The position numbers and the translations under genes were made by a program. Shown here one piece after another: positions 1-15,200 of a stretch of DNA of 64,000 nt (within the stretch, counting starts at the first letter, position 1; each line of letters opens with the position of its first letter). This DNA is from Temnopleurus reevesii (taxonomy: Eukaryota; Echinodermata; Echinoidea; Temnopleuroida; Temnopleuridae), in NCBI GenBank assembly GCA_036244855.1, contig BQKZ01000003.1, forward strand, positions 502,984-566,983, given 5' to 3'. The notes below the pieces were generated by a model, which did not search any database, was not told the origin of the DNA, and saw only the letters and a program-made list of their open reading frames with translations.

Positions 1-135
1 AATTGTGATTAATGTTCATATTATTTTCAAAAAAGTGAGAATGATGACATTCTTCATTCTCACTTTCTGGTTTCATGTATTCTGTGACCTAACGGTTTAT
101 GTAAACTTATAACGAACCTTACTTTAACTTTGCAG

Positions 136-210
136 TGAAGTAGCATATGAGACTGGTTCTGTTGCCCAGTACGCAAGGTCTCTTTGGAGAACAGAACTCA
201 TCATGAAAAA
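136..210 (+). CDS. RYR: RYR exon 1: end of first N-terminal beta-trefoil
   Basis: Acceptor ttgcag, donor gtaagt; enters with 1 nt and leaves with 2 nt of a split codon. Encodes residues 1-25, with the motif [10 protein letters not shown] that matches the conserved ARSLWRLEPLR strand of vertebrate RyR. This is the junction between trefoil A (Ins145 P3-like) and the MIR trefoil. The upstream 135 bases are the end of an intron. Confidence 0.93.
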
Positions 211-3200
211 GTAAGTAATCCTTCTCTTTCCTTGTGATTCAAAGATGATTGTCCATGTGTATCTTTGCTGATAAAATATTAATTCTGTCAAATTCATACC
301 CTCCTATTTAGAATTTCCTGAAAGGAGGTTCAAATTTCCTGAACAAGTTGCTAGAGGTAATGAGGGATAGTCACAACGAAGGGATCCTCCCTCTCGTCAA
401 ACTGTTTTAACAATGAAGGGGTCCCTCCCCCTTCTCGTCAAACTATTTTTCATAATCAAGAATGTATCGTGGCCATATCCTGCCAAAAAAAGATACCATC
501 TGAATAGCCCATTTTTTCAGTCAAAGTTACAATTAATTTTTTCTTGCCCTGAATAGGGGGAGGGGGTTCTAACCCATAAAATGCCTACCCCTCCCCACTT
601 GTGATCTTGTCTGTCTGGACAACTGAAGTATGGAATGTTATAAATAAGATATACATTTATCTCAACAATCTGTTTGAGATAGAGGAAATACTTAAAGATA
701 TAGTATTATGCCTAAAAGCATTTCATGTTCTCTCACGCTCTCCATTTTTAGGTTATTTGTAATCATATATCTTTGTTATTTTCTAAAATATTAAAAAGAT
801 ATTAATGAAATTTGCTCTCAAAAGGTAAAGAATATTATGTAATACTACTTATATGAATTGCTTTTGTTGTCACATCCTCCACTTCATCTTGCAACTGAAG
901 GCTATCCTTAGGATAGCATATCGTTAGGAAAAATGCTATTTGTCTATTTCTGAAATACAACAATGTAGGTTTATAATATTTTTGTTACCTAAACGTTACA
1001 TTATATAAAAGTAAAAGGGTTCGTTTATGGCATGCAAGGCTATATAACCATAGCCGCCAGCTTATTCTCGTTTCAATAATATATTGAAGTGTTGCTCTAA
1101 AACTCATTAAAAATAGGGTGTCGTGTTGAATGGCCCCCTCAGGGTGAAGATATGCAATCAAATTTAAGACTAAATTTGGATACTATTACTTCATAGATAT
1201 ATGAAGGTGTTAGAGTTGTATATTGGAAAGTGTTTTATTCGGCAGACTTTAGTATATGATGATGTACATTTGATATGAATATCTGGATCATGGTTCCTGA
1301 TATCTCACTTTACTTTGTCTGCACTTGTCTGATGTTTTCCTGTTTTTGAAATGTATCTTCAAATGCACCAAATCTTTTGGTTTCTCTCTCTCTCTCCCTA
1401 GATACTTACAATATTTTCTTGTGCATGTTCATTTATTTAAACATTTACTCTCTCTATTTTTCTCTTTTCCCATATTTCTCTTTATTCTTTCACATGACCT
1501 TTTCTTGTTTCTAATCCTTTGTTTTTCAATGTTTTTATCTTCAAAAGAATTTGCATCTTATTCACTTTGACATCATTTGATTTGCAATTGTTATTCCTCC
1601 TTGTTCTCTATAATCCCTTTTTTTGGTCTGTCTTCCCTGTCCTCCCTTCTTTCCTGATCCATATCCTATTCTCTTTTACTATTATGTGTGTTGTGTATGT
1701 GTGTATACATGTGTGCCTGTTTATTTGGCCTTGTGTCTCTCTTTCACCCTTTGTCTTTCTCCCCCCCCCTCTCTCTCTCTTTCCCTTTCTCTCTCTCTCT
1801 TTCTCGTTCTCGCTATCTCTTCCTCCTTCCATCTCTTCATATTCATTTTATTATTCTTTGCTTATCGACACATTTTTACACCTCTTTGATCTACTTTCGC
1901 TCTCCTCTTTTTTTTTTATCTGAGATTCTTCCAGAAATTATTCACTTCTTTATCAATGTTCTTCTTCTCTGTCATATATTCAGTCTTTTACCAACTTTAT
2001 TCATCTCTCTCCTCCTCCATTGTGTAACTCACATCCAATCTGTCTTCTTCTCTCATGCAGATGGAATGGTAGCTATGTGTCCTGGGGCCAGCCCTGCAGG
2101 ATTCGTCATCTCACGTCTGGTAAGTTCCTGGAAAGATGAAAGTCATCTACTCTTTTTCATCTCCTCAAGGTCATTTTTGCCCCCTCCCTTACATATGATT
2201 ATTGAGCCATTCAGCAAAGAAATTTCAGCAATTTTATATTGGATTTTCCCTCTTTCACATCGAAAAAAAAAAAATATTCTGAAATTGACATAAGCTTTAT
2301 GAAATGAAAATGAAAGTTAGAAAAGCATTATCTTTTTAATAATAATAGACATAATGCTGTAAATTTATTTTAGCAAAGAAAATGACCCTATTTCATAAAA
2401 TGCCTTGAGATATTATACAACATGTATATTAATGTGTTGGATGAATTTTCTTCTTTACACTTCTAAATGCATATTCTTCATGGATGGACACTAATATGGC
2501 ACATATTTTATTCCTTGTTAAGTATCTTCTAAAAGTTATGTATTATTATTTTTTGAGTAATTGGATATAATTTTGATCTAAAAGTGTATTATCTTATACC
2601 TTTAATCACAATTTCATCAGTAAGCAGTAGAATAAGTTTTATTCATTGTTTTATGCTGTTAAGTAAGTCTTTGATTTCTTAATTTAGTAGGCAAAGAAAA
2701 TTTTCTATGAAGCTATGATCAAAGATTTTGATTGAAGATTGTGTGATGCATAAACATTTATCGTGACCTAAACAATCATGCTAGAGCATATCCATCATGT
2801 CACGTAATGCAAAAGAGCCTTGTTTAAAATGACGTCTGCAGTGGGATTAAATCCTTTTCCAAGACGAAGGGTATCAGTGCTTACCCTGTGTGGTGTATCA
2901 GCACTGATACATCCTTGGTAATCGCATTCCAAGGTATTAGAGTTAGAGAGAGAGATGATGGGGATCGCAGAGAGCAGTGATGGAAGTCATTCTCCAGATC
3001 AACTTAGGCTGCGTTCTTGTGAACTTGTTTTGACTTAATGCAAGACTAAACACTCTTTGTTGATGACAGTTTTTGTAAATATTCAAAGTGAACTCTGAGG
3101 GATAGCATGAATTGTATTATATAAATGAAATGTATTAATTGTATAAAGGTTGTATAAAGGTATAATTGTCATTTTAATTCTGTAGCAAATAAATGTCCCA

Positions 3201-6200
3201 GGGATTTATAGTGTATAAATGATTCAACGAATGAATAGAATATTTTTGTTCGATTGAAAATAAAAGAGCTTTTTATGTGCCCCTTTTCTAATTGCTGTGA
3301 CATCAGATATGCAATGAACATATATGAATTGCTCCCTTGTTTGCTTTCCAAGCAGTTTGTGAATGAAGCTTTCCATAGATTGCAATGGATAGATGATCAA
3401 ACACTAAGTGATGGTTTGCAAAAGAAATGTCAGATTGAATCACCAAACACATTATGACATACCTACTTGAAGATGAGCTAAGATTTATGAATGGAATTGG
3501 AATATATGGGCTTATTAAGCTTTGGAATTGAGAAAATAAAAGATCAACCTGCAAACCCATGAATATTTATTAATGGATGACTTGAGGAATTATTTGTTAA
3601 TATCTTGAGAGAAAACTGATTGAAATGGTTACCATAATTAATTGATTTCAATGTGATCTGCAGAGCTTTGAATATTGTGGAACATTATCTGTATTATATA
3701 AAAAGATTAGTCAATGAATATAGAAGAATATATTTTAAAGAAAAGGATATGAATAAATCAACAAGAAAATCACATCTAAGTAAAACATTTATCTATCTAA
3801 TTCAGTCAAAAATAAAATTTACTCGGAGTGAAAACTTATAGAAAATGGAAAATACAATCGAGGTATATAGCATTTTTCAAACTCTGCATTGTTATTGGTT
3901 ATTGATTTCAATAGGATATTTGATCACTGAAATTTGATATTAATGGAAAAATTTCCATCGCAGTTGGTAAAATGAATTCATATACATTAAGCAGAAAGTG
4001 TAAATAGAATTCTTGAATTGTCAGGTGAAGAGCAAAAATAGATGTTTATGTGATGAATGAACCACCACAGATGCATAGAGATCCATTAGACTGTTAATAA
4101 TTGACATTATACTTTTGTGTGCATGATGTGAGGGATATTATTCACACTCAGTAAATATCCCCTCATTTTCTCCAGTTACAACATAAGACAAACGTCAAAG
4201 GAATATTGGACTTACGTAATTCTTGTACTTTCCTCCAGATATTTCAAAGCACCATGTCTGTGTAACTTTAAAAATACATTTCTATAAGAGTATATTTCAA
4301 ATCAAAGTTCCTTTACATCAGTAAAGCAAATTCTGTCAAATTATGCTTAGAAATTGATATCCTGAAAACACAGTTGTCAATTTAAGGATTTCACATTGTA
4401 GTGCACATTTTATTGTAAGGAAAACATTAGATGATTCATAAGGTTATAAGTTATCTATTTATTCTCAGGTATGTGCAATATATTTGTCAGAGCTCTATAT
4501 CACATACTTTTTATAGGCTATCACCCCTTTGTCCTGAATAAGTTTGATCCTTCCCCTTGTATTGCCCTCATTACGTCTATAAATACCTCCCCGCAGGCCA
4601 TAACGTCTGCCCCTGTCATGTAGCCAGCCTCTCTCCATCAAAACACAGATAACTCCTCTGAACAACATCAAGCAAACTAAAGCCACACCAAGCCACCAAA
4701 TCCAGCCCAAATCACCACCCCACTGTGCGATACTACAGGGAAGTGTAATGGAATGAATTTTTGTTGCTATTTATAAAAGAGCCCTATTAGAGGGGTTGTT
4801 GGTTACGGGTAGGGATGGTTATGAAGTGCACCAGATTTACACCTGTGCACAGGAAAGATAACTTCCTATACGGCAGTGATCGATGCAAAGCGGTCAATAG
4901 TTCATCATGTTGTTATTGTTTATTGGTAGCATATGATAAGCACTTTATTTTCAGAATTTGATTGCTTACTTTTCTATTTAAACCAATGTTTTCTTCAAGA
5001 GTTCCCACTCTCCCTGCAAAACCTGTAAATTGAGTTCTAATATTCCAGTCAGGGAATTTCATTGAAAAAAACCTAAATGATGGAAAAAAGTCAGGGAAAT
5101 TTGTTAAATGTGGTTGCTTGAAATACATTGTAGGTTGAAATTAATGAATAAGGCTGACACAATTATCCTGGAAAATCAGAAAACGTTCTCTAAGATGGGA
5201 ACCTTGAAAATAGTAATACGTTCATATCTTCACTAGATAGTTATGACATTCTAATAATGAAGAACAATCTGTGCATTGTCGATGAGAGAACTGACAAATC
5301 GTATTATACTGTATGAAGAAAGAAATCACTTTGTTTAAAGATATCATGATATCTTAATGATGTGGGGTATCTTGATTTGTCAAGAGTAACTGTATATCTA
5401 CTGTAGATAGCAAATTCACAAGGGAGTTTTTGGATGCTCCGACATTCTAATGTATTGCTTTAACAACCGATTACACTATTGCTTAGTGAAATCATACAGT
5501 TAGAAAGCTGAAATTTATGCTGTAGTTTTATTTTATGTTATGTCCATATACCTGTGTACAAATATCTTTCAAACCTTGAAAATTATGATATGTTATTACA
5601 TAAATATTACATAAATATTTAATATTCTATGGGATACTTAAAGGAACAAAATGAATGAAATCAGGCAGATTATTTTCACTTCCATTGAAATATTTCGTTT
5701 GTTAGTTAGAAAGCAAATCCAAGATATTTTATTTATCTTGCTGTAGTGTTCTTCTTCCAACTGTTGGCTATTCCAATTGTACTTTAATGGCGGAAAACAT
5801 GCAGACAATCATTGGTTAATCTAAAGTCATTATTCACTTTGCTATATACACTGTCATACAGTATTGACTTGAAAGAGAGAAAGAAATACATGAAAACAAT
5901 AATTTCTTTAATTTCTCAAATATCTTGCCAATTGCAGAGTAAACCCTAAAAACAAGGCAATAGACTTTGTTTACCTGTATCTTTTACTTATCTATGTGTA
6001 TTTATCATAACAAAAAGCTATCAAATTCGGAAGAGGATTGAAATGGAACTATTGAGAGTCTTTTTTGAGCCATTATCTAATGTTTGTTTCTCAAGGAGAC
6101 TGTGCTCCAATTACCCAAAACCCTCATGATATTGTCCATTACAAAGATTCGAATTTGGAATTTATTCATTTGAACGTCATTGACATGTACAGCCAACATT

Positions 6201-9200
6201 TTGTTCTGATTGTTTGAAGAGGACGGAAGAAAGGGTCAGCTAGTACACCAGTCTCCCTATATGTAATGTGTAACATGATCTGTTAGGGGTCGGTAAGTGT
6301 CCAATAGATGCACATTAGCGATGTATTGATTGATGGAAGTGTCACTTGAGGTATCACACCCCCAGACAGATTCAGGGCCTGGTTCACAAAGACAATATGC
6401 AACACCACATACACAAACTCATGCTTTCAGCCAATCAATTTACAGAGTTTCAGTAGCTTTTCACAGTAGATGGAAATTAAGAAATGATGAAAGAGTTGAT
6501 GAAGCAGGGGTCCTGAGATGGTCGTTGGAGGCTGCCATGTGATAGGGGCCCGTCATGGTAGCTAACAGTAATTGATTGTAAGATAATATGAGAGTATGTC
6601 CGCCAACAGAAGAGTAAAGGTTGATAGGGTATGCTTATACAGAGATGCCAACCGTTTCGGAATACGTGTGCGGTATATTTTCATATGAATTCCTGGCATT
6701 AATTCAATTCAATCAATTAAAAATAACATTTAATTTTTCCTTCAATAATAAATACAATCTTCTCGTGTACAAACCAGTAAGTAACAATAGAAAAACATGT
6801 GCTGGAATAATAAGAACCTAAATTAATTATATTTAAACAAAATCAAAAGAATTGTACAATTATATCTGATTGTAATAATCATAAGTTTGAAAAATATGAT
6901 TATATTTGGCTCTCAGGCCAAGGAAGTGACTCTTTCCGATAATTCCAAATGTAATATGTTGTCTTTTCAAATGATTTATTCAGTGACTCCGTCATTCATT
7001 GTCTAGTTGGAGAGCTCAGTTTTTAGTTGGTTAAAAGTTTTTGTAAGGATTTGCATTGTTCCTATGTTTGGAAAGAAAGCATTGATTTGCAAATATCTGC
7101 TTCTGATCAGTGAACTGTTTTTTTAAACTCTGATGCCAGAGATTACCTGACACCATCTCGCATCAATTACTGTAAGCACCCATGGCTGGCCCATATTACA
7201 TGACAGCCCTACCTGCCATTAGCAGTCATCTTCGGCTCACGTTGCAGGGTTTCTCGAACGAGAGTTATCAATACTTTGTCTCCTGTTGACCTATTATCAA
7301 CCCTTAGCTCATCATTTCCTTCTTTTATTGACAAAAACAGACATAGATATCTAGGATCCTGATTTGAGGCATTTTCATTGCTCTAAAGCATGAACATCTG
7401 TTCTGAAAATTACCAATATCTCTAAACATATATGTACAGATTGCTCATTACAAAAGTATAAAAAAAATGGTGTTTTAATCCCCAGTGCAGACAAGCTTGG
7501 GAATGGATTGTGATACATGCTGTAGAATGAATGTTCATGAATGAATTAAAAGTAAAGTCACAGAAAATGTTTTACATTATCCCTTTTCAAGGACAGTGTC
7601 CTGTCAAAGCTAGAGTTTTTAATGGGTGATTTTTTTGCACTTTTTGACAATTCTTTGGTGAATTTCAATTTCACTCATTCAACTTTTACTTTCACTTACA
7701 AATTGTTGAACTATATATTGATATTTTTTCTGCAAATTTGATGTAGAAATGTTTTACATTATTATTTCATTATTGAAGTATATTGCATATATATTTGTCT
7801 TAATAATTTCTCTTTAGAAGTACAACCCATTCATATATGATTGTAGATAGCCAACTTGTAGGATTTTTGTCCTATTTTTCATAGAAAAGGATACTTATAC
7901 TAGGACAAAATATGACATTTTAAGTCCTTGAGATACAGTGTTGGAAAATTCAATCATCCAGGTGCACAGAAGGATTTTTTTCCGAAAATAGATTTTTTTT
8001 GCAATTGACTTCAGAGGACTATCATATTCAAATGAAGAATCCTTTACACCTCGAGATGAATTAATCATGACATACTTTCTCCTCCCTCTTCCAGGTAAAT
8101 ATCTAGCTGTTCTAGACAATGGGACTGTATGCATTGTACCAAGGAAATCATGCAAGCTGGAAGACACCATCTTCAATTTCCAGCAGTCTCGGGTGAGTTA
8201 CTTTACACATATAGATATATATTCATTTATTTATTCATTTATTATCTAATTAATTAATTAAATAATTATTTTATTTATCTATTCATTCAATCATATATTT
8301 TTTCTACATTTATTTGTTTACAGTATTTGATTATTCTAATTGTTTTGTTGAATTGTGCCCATTATATTCATTAGTGAAAGTTTGACATTTGTCATCTTTT
8401 CATGCCGTTTTGTGATTTGATAGTCCCATCTTACTTGTCTTAGGGGATGTTGTTCAAAAGTTGCAATTGATCACAAATCGACTGCAAATAAGTTGCGAAT
8501 TGGAACACGCATTTTATTCCGTTCACTGTCTGTGTGTTTGATATGAGGCATATGAAACAATGGTTTTGATTAGCGCCTGCCGATCAACTGCAACTTGCAA
8601 TTGATTACATCTCTGTAGCAACACCCCCTTAGTCATTAGCTTTTAAAGGTTGTAGCTTCCTGATTACTCTGCAGAGAGGCCAACCGTTCCAGAATATGCA
8701 GGAAGTGAGGTGTAGGATGGATTTGGCGCATTACAAAGTTGCATCATTATCATTATTATTAACACTTTTGTCACAAGTGAATGGCTGAAAGTATGGCTAT
8801 TGTTATTATGTTTGTTCTCGTTTTTGATCAGCATTCAAAGTTTAATTGTTGACCTCATGTATATTCCTGAAAGGTAGTCATCTCTGACTCTGTACAAAGA
8901 TTGTTAAACTTCATTACATATTGATTATGAAACAAGCATGATTGAATTAAAAAAATATGGTTCAGACACTCAATTTGAAACAGATCGGGAATCTTTTAAA
9001 GAAATTGCGTCATATCTTATTGTTCTTTATTCCCAAAGGAGGATCTAGCTACCTACGACAGCAAACAGGACCATGGGATGGGGAATGCAGACATCAAATA
9101 TGGTGATTCAACAGTACTCATACAACACATGAAGACTGGGCACTGGCTCTCATATCTGGTATGCTATCAAGATATTTATATCTTTTAATGCTTCCAAACT

Positions 9201-12200
9201 ATGTCCTGGCAGTCTCTGATGTGTTGTAAATATTTATGTTGCAAGTACATGTGTATCACTCAACATAGGTGTAATGTTGTCTTTGACCTGGGAAGGCATC
9301 CTAGTTTGCATTCCATGTGCATGATTATAGTTCCTATTTTAAAGATCTGTTGTTTTGGTGCCAAGCATTCATGTAAGCAAGTTATGTTAAAGCTGTATTC
9401 AAGTGCCCTAAGGTGACTTCTATTTCTTGTTTTTTTTAAGATAATGTTAGATTAATCCATTCACTCTTATAAAGCCATTTTCCCTTATGCATGTATGAGT
9501 CCTATCTAACAAAATTTGAAAGAATGTGCAGAATAAGACAAAAAGAAGAAGAAAAAGTTTTTTTTCAAATTAAGACAACATTTTTAGTCAAACCACAATA
9601 CACATATACAACATATTATTTTTGTTAAGCTAGCACATCATTTTCTCATCTGCAACTATTAAATATCAGAAACCAAATAATTTAGGCTGTACTGTATAAT
9701 GGATGTATCTTTGTGACAGCAGCCTGCTTTCAATGTCTTTCATTACAACATGAAATCCGAAAAAATTTATTGCTTTTACTTGCAGGTCATAGAGAGTGGG
9801 GTTGGAGGAAGATCAGCTGAAAGAAAGGTAAACCAATTATTTTAACCTTTTTCCATGCCAACAAATATATCATTTTCATTCTTAAAAATAGGGACCTGTT
9901 ATTATGTGCAGTGCAATTGGTATACTTATGTTATATGTATTATGGTACCCTATATCTTGGAAGAAGACAATGCATCGGTGATGAAGAATTACAGCAAAGG
10001 GAAATTTGTTTCATATATCACATATTTAGACATTGAACTATATTATCACATGTGGCATGGATTATTCAGTATTTTTATATTTTTAATACCCTCGGGCAAT
10101 TAATCTTTGACAAATTCAGGTGATGAATTAATGATTTTAAAACCTCCTCTTATAGTACATTTCCTGTAGTTAAAAAATTGTTTACGTATTATTGATACTA
10201 TACTCCATAATCTAAGTATATTCTTCCTAGAATATGAAATATTGTGCTATCCACAGCGATCATCCATTAGGGGCCAAAGGGTATTAACTTAAAACAGGCT
10301 AGAAATGAAAATCTACCCTCCTACCCAATCATTCAGAGTGATATTCTTTGTTACCATGACAACAGGTTGTAATGCTGCCTGAGGGTCACATGGATGATGG
10401 CTTCTCCGTAGTGCGAGCGAGAGCCGAGGAGTCGAGGTCAGCCGGTATCATCAGGAAGAGTACTTCACTTTTCAATCAATTCTTTGAGTGAGTCTCTCTT
10501 GCGCTTTGTAATATGCATAATCAATCGCTATCCCTTGTACTATTACTTTATCATCTTTTGATGTTTTGTTGTTATTCCTTCTTCTTTCTGGCCTTTTATC
10601 AACATTATTTTAATATCTGGTGTCAGATTACACATTCAGATTGCAATTGGTTGCTATTTTTCTCTCTTTATATATATTTTTTTCTCTCATTATCTTCTTT
10701 GTAATCTGTTACAAGTATAGTCTTCTACAAAGAGTAAAGCTGTAATTGGGTTGTCTTGCAAAATAATACTCTGTCATCCTCACACCTTTTAAATATTTCA
10801 ACATTGTTTGCATATATTATTTGTTACCAAATGTCGTTAGATGTGTGTGTTTAACTTTCTTTTCTCTTAAGCAGTCAAAGCTATGTGTTATTGATTTGAT
10901 GCTTTAATGATATCATGAGAGTTGTATTCAACATTTGTCCATTGGGTATTGTTATAACTTCTCTGTTTTAATCTTGGTTGTACTAAATTCATCCTTTCTA
11001 AAATTACTGTTTCTTTATCCTGTTGAATTTCAACATTTTTTTCTGAAATGTTTGTTGACTCACCAGCATATTGTATTATATCAATTCATCTTCCAAACTG
11101 ATAGGCTGGGATTCACAAAGGTGGTTTATTTTGTTAGCAGCTGGCATGGTTTAAATTTTAGCATAAATGCATTTGATTAATTACCATATTGGCACTTTCA
11201 TAGGACCACTTTTCTAGTGTACGCATTAAATCAAGTGAATTAAAGCATATTCAGGGTTTAAGAGTTAACACCAGGGTTTGAAAATAAACAACCTTTGTGA
11301 ATTCTGGCAATAGTCTTTGAATTACATCAAAAATTATGATTTCAAAGATGAAAAAGATGAAATGAATATAAACCACTTTTTAGCATAGATGGTAAAATAT
11401 ATTCTTAATATGTAATCTTGTTGGTCACGTTGAGGGAAGTGCCATGAGAATTAGTGACATGGATTGAGTACCTGTTGGTTACATCTGTCATGAATAGGAA
11501 TTATCAAGGTAAGTGTCAGTTAATGGTTCCATTGAAGATGATTCTGGCAATTAATTTCGTCCATAAAAGTTTGTTTGGGGGTATTCATTTGGGCTTCGAG
11601 AGAATCAAAATTTAAGAAGAATCTTCACTTTATCCAATGTTAGTGCTCTTTGTTTTACATGTTGTTCTTTAAAATTGCAGAGACACTATTCCCAAACAAT
11701 TATAAATTGGGTGATTTTTATGTTAAGACCACTTTCAAATGAGAGACTGCTGCTCAGTTTGCAAGTAGTCTATGAAACTTGGAAAATGCAATGATGCATA
11801 TATTTTGTGACTGGGTTATTTCTGGGATTACAAAAGCTATCTAATACTCTATAAGGCTTTATATTTGAACTGGTCGCAAGACAAAAATTGGGTGATATTC
11901 ATTGATCCAGATCCGTTTGGTCAAAATAATGGTTGAATAGGAGAAAAAGGAGACCAAAAAAGGACAATCACTGATAGAGCAGGCCAAAATTTTGTGAACA
12001 TTGACTAAAAACGGATGAGTTCTCTGAACTAGACTTTTGACAACCACGCACTTGCTGCAGATTGAACAACAACATGTTCAATCAATTAGGCAGCCAAAAT
12101 GCCACAATTTGAATAGTGTGTTTAAGATTGAAGATTCTTTGTGTGCAGACTAATTCATTCTGTTTAGATGGTGTTTGTTCCCTGCTTTCTACAAAAGATC

Positions 12201-15200
12201 AAACTATGGTGGTTGGGCCCATTTCTACTCGGTGTTCTATGTATATGTGTGCAAGTAGTATAGTGCAATTCTACTCATCTCTTCTTATACGTTTTTCTTG
12301 ATTGTTTCTATTGTTTTTGTATTTTTTTACTTACACCTTACCTGTTTGTAAAATTAAAGTTATATTTAATTAACTAACACTTCAGTTGGTTATAATCATT
12401 CATCTAACCTTTCAAAATTGTCTGAGATATGAGCCAAATATCTATTCTGTGTTCTTATTAGTACCTCAAACTTTATGTTATCTTTCATTGAGATAAACTG
12501 AACAAAATAAGAATGGAGAGTACTAAAAATCCATTAAAGTCAAAGACTAACGAACAGAATATTTCATATACATGCATATAGATTAAACGTTAGATATATT
12601 CAAAGGATATAAGTGATATTGTTTCATTAATTACTTGAGAATGAATTCAAATCTATAGTATACCATGTAGTTTAATTATCATTTATATTCTTGAAAATTT
12701 CAAGATGAGAAAAAAGAACTGCACACTCTTTGCACATGTAAACACATAGAGCACTTTCTCCCCCCTCTGAACTGTAGACATGTGTATGCGAAACGTAGAT
12801 TGTTTGGTCAAACAAATGGTCAGACAAATGGACCCTCTCTGGTTCCTCGCAGTGCGCTGGATTCCCTACGGTCAGAGAAGGACGATGACCAGCTGGCCTG
12901 GAACAGCTTCGACCTCGGATCCGTTGTCGACATCCTACAAGATCTCATTGAGTACTTCGCAGAGCCAGAGGAAGATGAAGGTAAGCTTTATATATTTTTA
13001 ATTCTTTTTAAAATATTTACTTTCTATGGTATTTGATTTTATTATGTAGGAGCTATGCTGACCATTCATCAAATATTTTTATATTATATCTACGTACCTA
13101 CGTACCTACTAGGTCAGTATGGATCCTAGTATGGATCCTTCAGTTACTCCTGTCCATGTTTTTCAAACATAAAAGAAGTATTTCCTAAATACTTTGAAAG
13201 AAATGATGAATATTGTTAATTATGTTGTTGATAAGTTCTTATCTTTGTGGAGAAATTGAGAACTTTTACAAGGAAGTTAAATTTTTAAATTTGTCAAACT
13301 TTCAGAGAGTTTTGATCTTTTGATCTGTATCTTGAAAGTATTTTGTATTTACTATCTTTTTTCTTTCATCGCAAAAAAGGCACCCGGAGTGTGGTATTGT
13401 TTGATGTGAAAATGAAAGGAGGCTTAGAACTGTACGAAGTCTCTTTCTCTCAGTCCATGATTGATGTATTGCCCTTATTCAATGGCAAATGATGTAAGCA
13501 AGATGCATGGATTCCAAGAAAATATTTTATTGTATTTCCTTCCGCAGATCATGAAGAGAAACAGAAGAAGCTAAAAGCCTTGAGAAATCGTCAAGATCTG
13601 TTCCATGAAGAGGTTGGTTATAAGATTTTGAAAAGAGATAGATTTTATTATACTTTTCCAAAACTATAATTGAGATGTGTTCAGTCTCAAAGATCCACAA
13701 TGTATGTGCATCTTTTATGTAATTATTTAGAAAGATTTGTGGCAGTTCCTGATGTACTATATTTAAAATTACTTTTCAGTATTATAAAGTACTTTAAAGT
13801 ATTGTAAAGTGCTTTTAAGTATTTTTTTAATTGTTGTAAGTACAAAATATGAGAATATCATCATGCTCGTATAGGTTAACACTTCATTTTGAAAATGGGA
13901 AGTATATTTAATGAAAATTTATAGCCATAGAAAATTTATGTTCATATTACAATTAATTTGTCGTTCATTACATAATTATGTCTCAATATAACTGGGATGG
14001 AATGTATTCAATTTTGTATAAATCACCCATTGTAAACTTAACTTTAGGATTTCTACAGGGTGTTCTTATTTCCCAATTGGCACTTTTTATGACAGCATAT
14101 AATATGCGACATAATTTAGGGGTCTATAACTAATGAGTATATAGATTTTATGCTTACATGTAGGTTTTATTTAACTGGAATTGCCTCGAATTCAATATTC
14201 TTACATGTTATCAAAAAAATTGTAATGGCTCTCACACCTGAGTGATTTCAGTTGTTGTATGATGTCCCTCGCTCTTAAAAAATCCTGAAAAGTGAGCTCA
14301 TAGAGAATTGAAACAATTACAAAGTGATTCATAATTTTTTTGAGTAGTATAAATTTCCTGCTTTCTTATGATATTGAATAGGGTATGGTCAAACTGGTGC
14401 TGGAAACCATTGACAAGCTCAGTATCTTCAAGAGTGGACGGGACTTTGCTGCTATAGTAGGAGAGGATGCAGGAGACCTCTGGCAAGACATAGTCACCTA
14501 CCTCTACAAACTTCTTGGTAAGTTACCCTGTCTCCGAATAGCCCTGAGGTTTATGAAGGGAGACGGGGCTGAATAAACCATTAAAGTCTACGATAGAATA
14601 GTGTAAAATTATAAACTGTGACTGTAATATTTTCATTCTCTGAAAATCAATACTAAGGTTTTGCAAAATTTACAAAAGTTAAACTTTCTTGATTTGCATC
14701 AGATTTATCTCCATGGAAATTTTTTGCCCCTTTAAATGTAAATTTCTTGAGACTTTCATCTTTTTTTAAAGAAAAATTCATAATTGATGAGTGTTAATTC
14801 TTGGAACAGATCTACTTCAAATCATCAAACTGTCACCTTTATATCTCAATTGTCAATGTAAAGCTTCATAATGATTTCTATTATCATCAGTTCATTTTGT
14901 ATTGTGTAGTAAAAATCTATGAAGAATGTTTGCGGTTTCACCATGTCAAGAAAATCTAGAAGTTTTGAAAAGGACTGAACAAATTCAACATTTCAAATCT
15001 TCATCAGTCAACACCATCAGATATTTTGATATTGTCTTTTTGTCTAAAAGTTGCTGCTAAATTTTTGTTTGCTAAATTACAGCTGCCATGATCAGGCATA
15101 ACCACAACAACTGTGCCTTATTTGCTCAATCTGTGAGACTGGACTGGCTCATCAACAGACTGGAGAGCCAACAAGCATCAAAAGGTAGGATTACATCAGC

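Noticed and set aside
1688..2293. 201-codon + strand open frame overlapping exon 2
   Set aside because: It is driven by the CT-rich intron tract and runs through the exon 2 acceptor in a different context; composition is low-complexity Leu/Ser/Phe.
4495..4710. Minus-strand frame starting [17 protein letters not shown], resembling a signal or membrane segment
   Set aside because: Only 71 codons, no homology recognised, no promoter or splice context; chance hydrophobicity is likely.
8717..8765. SINE-like tail (gcgcattacaaag then cattattatta); similar hints near 20885 and 38330
   Set aside because: No tRNA-like head or target duplication could be found, so not called as SINEs.
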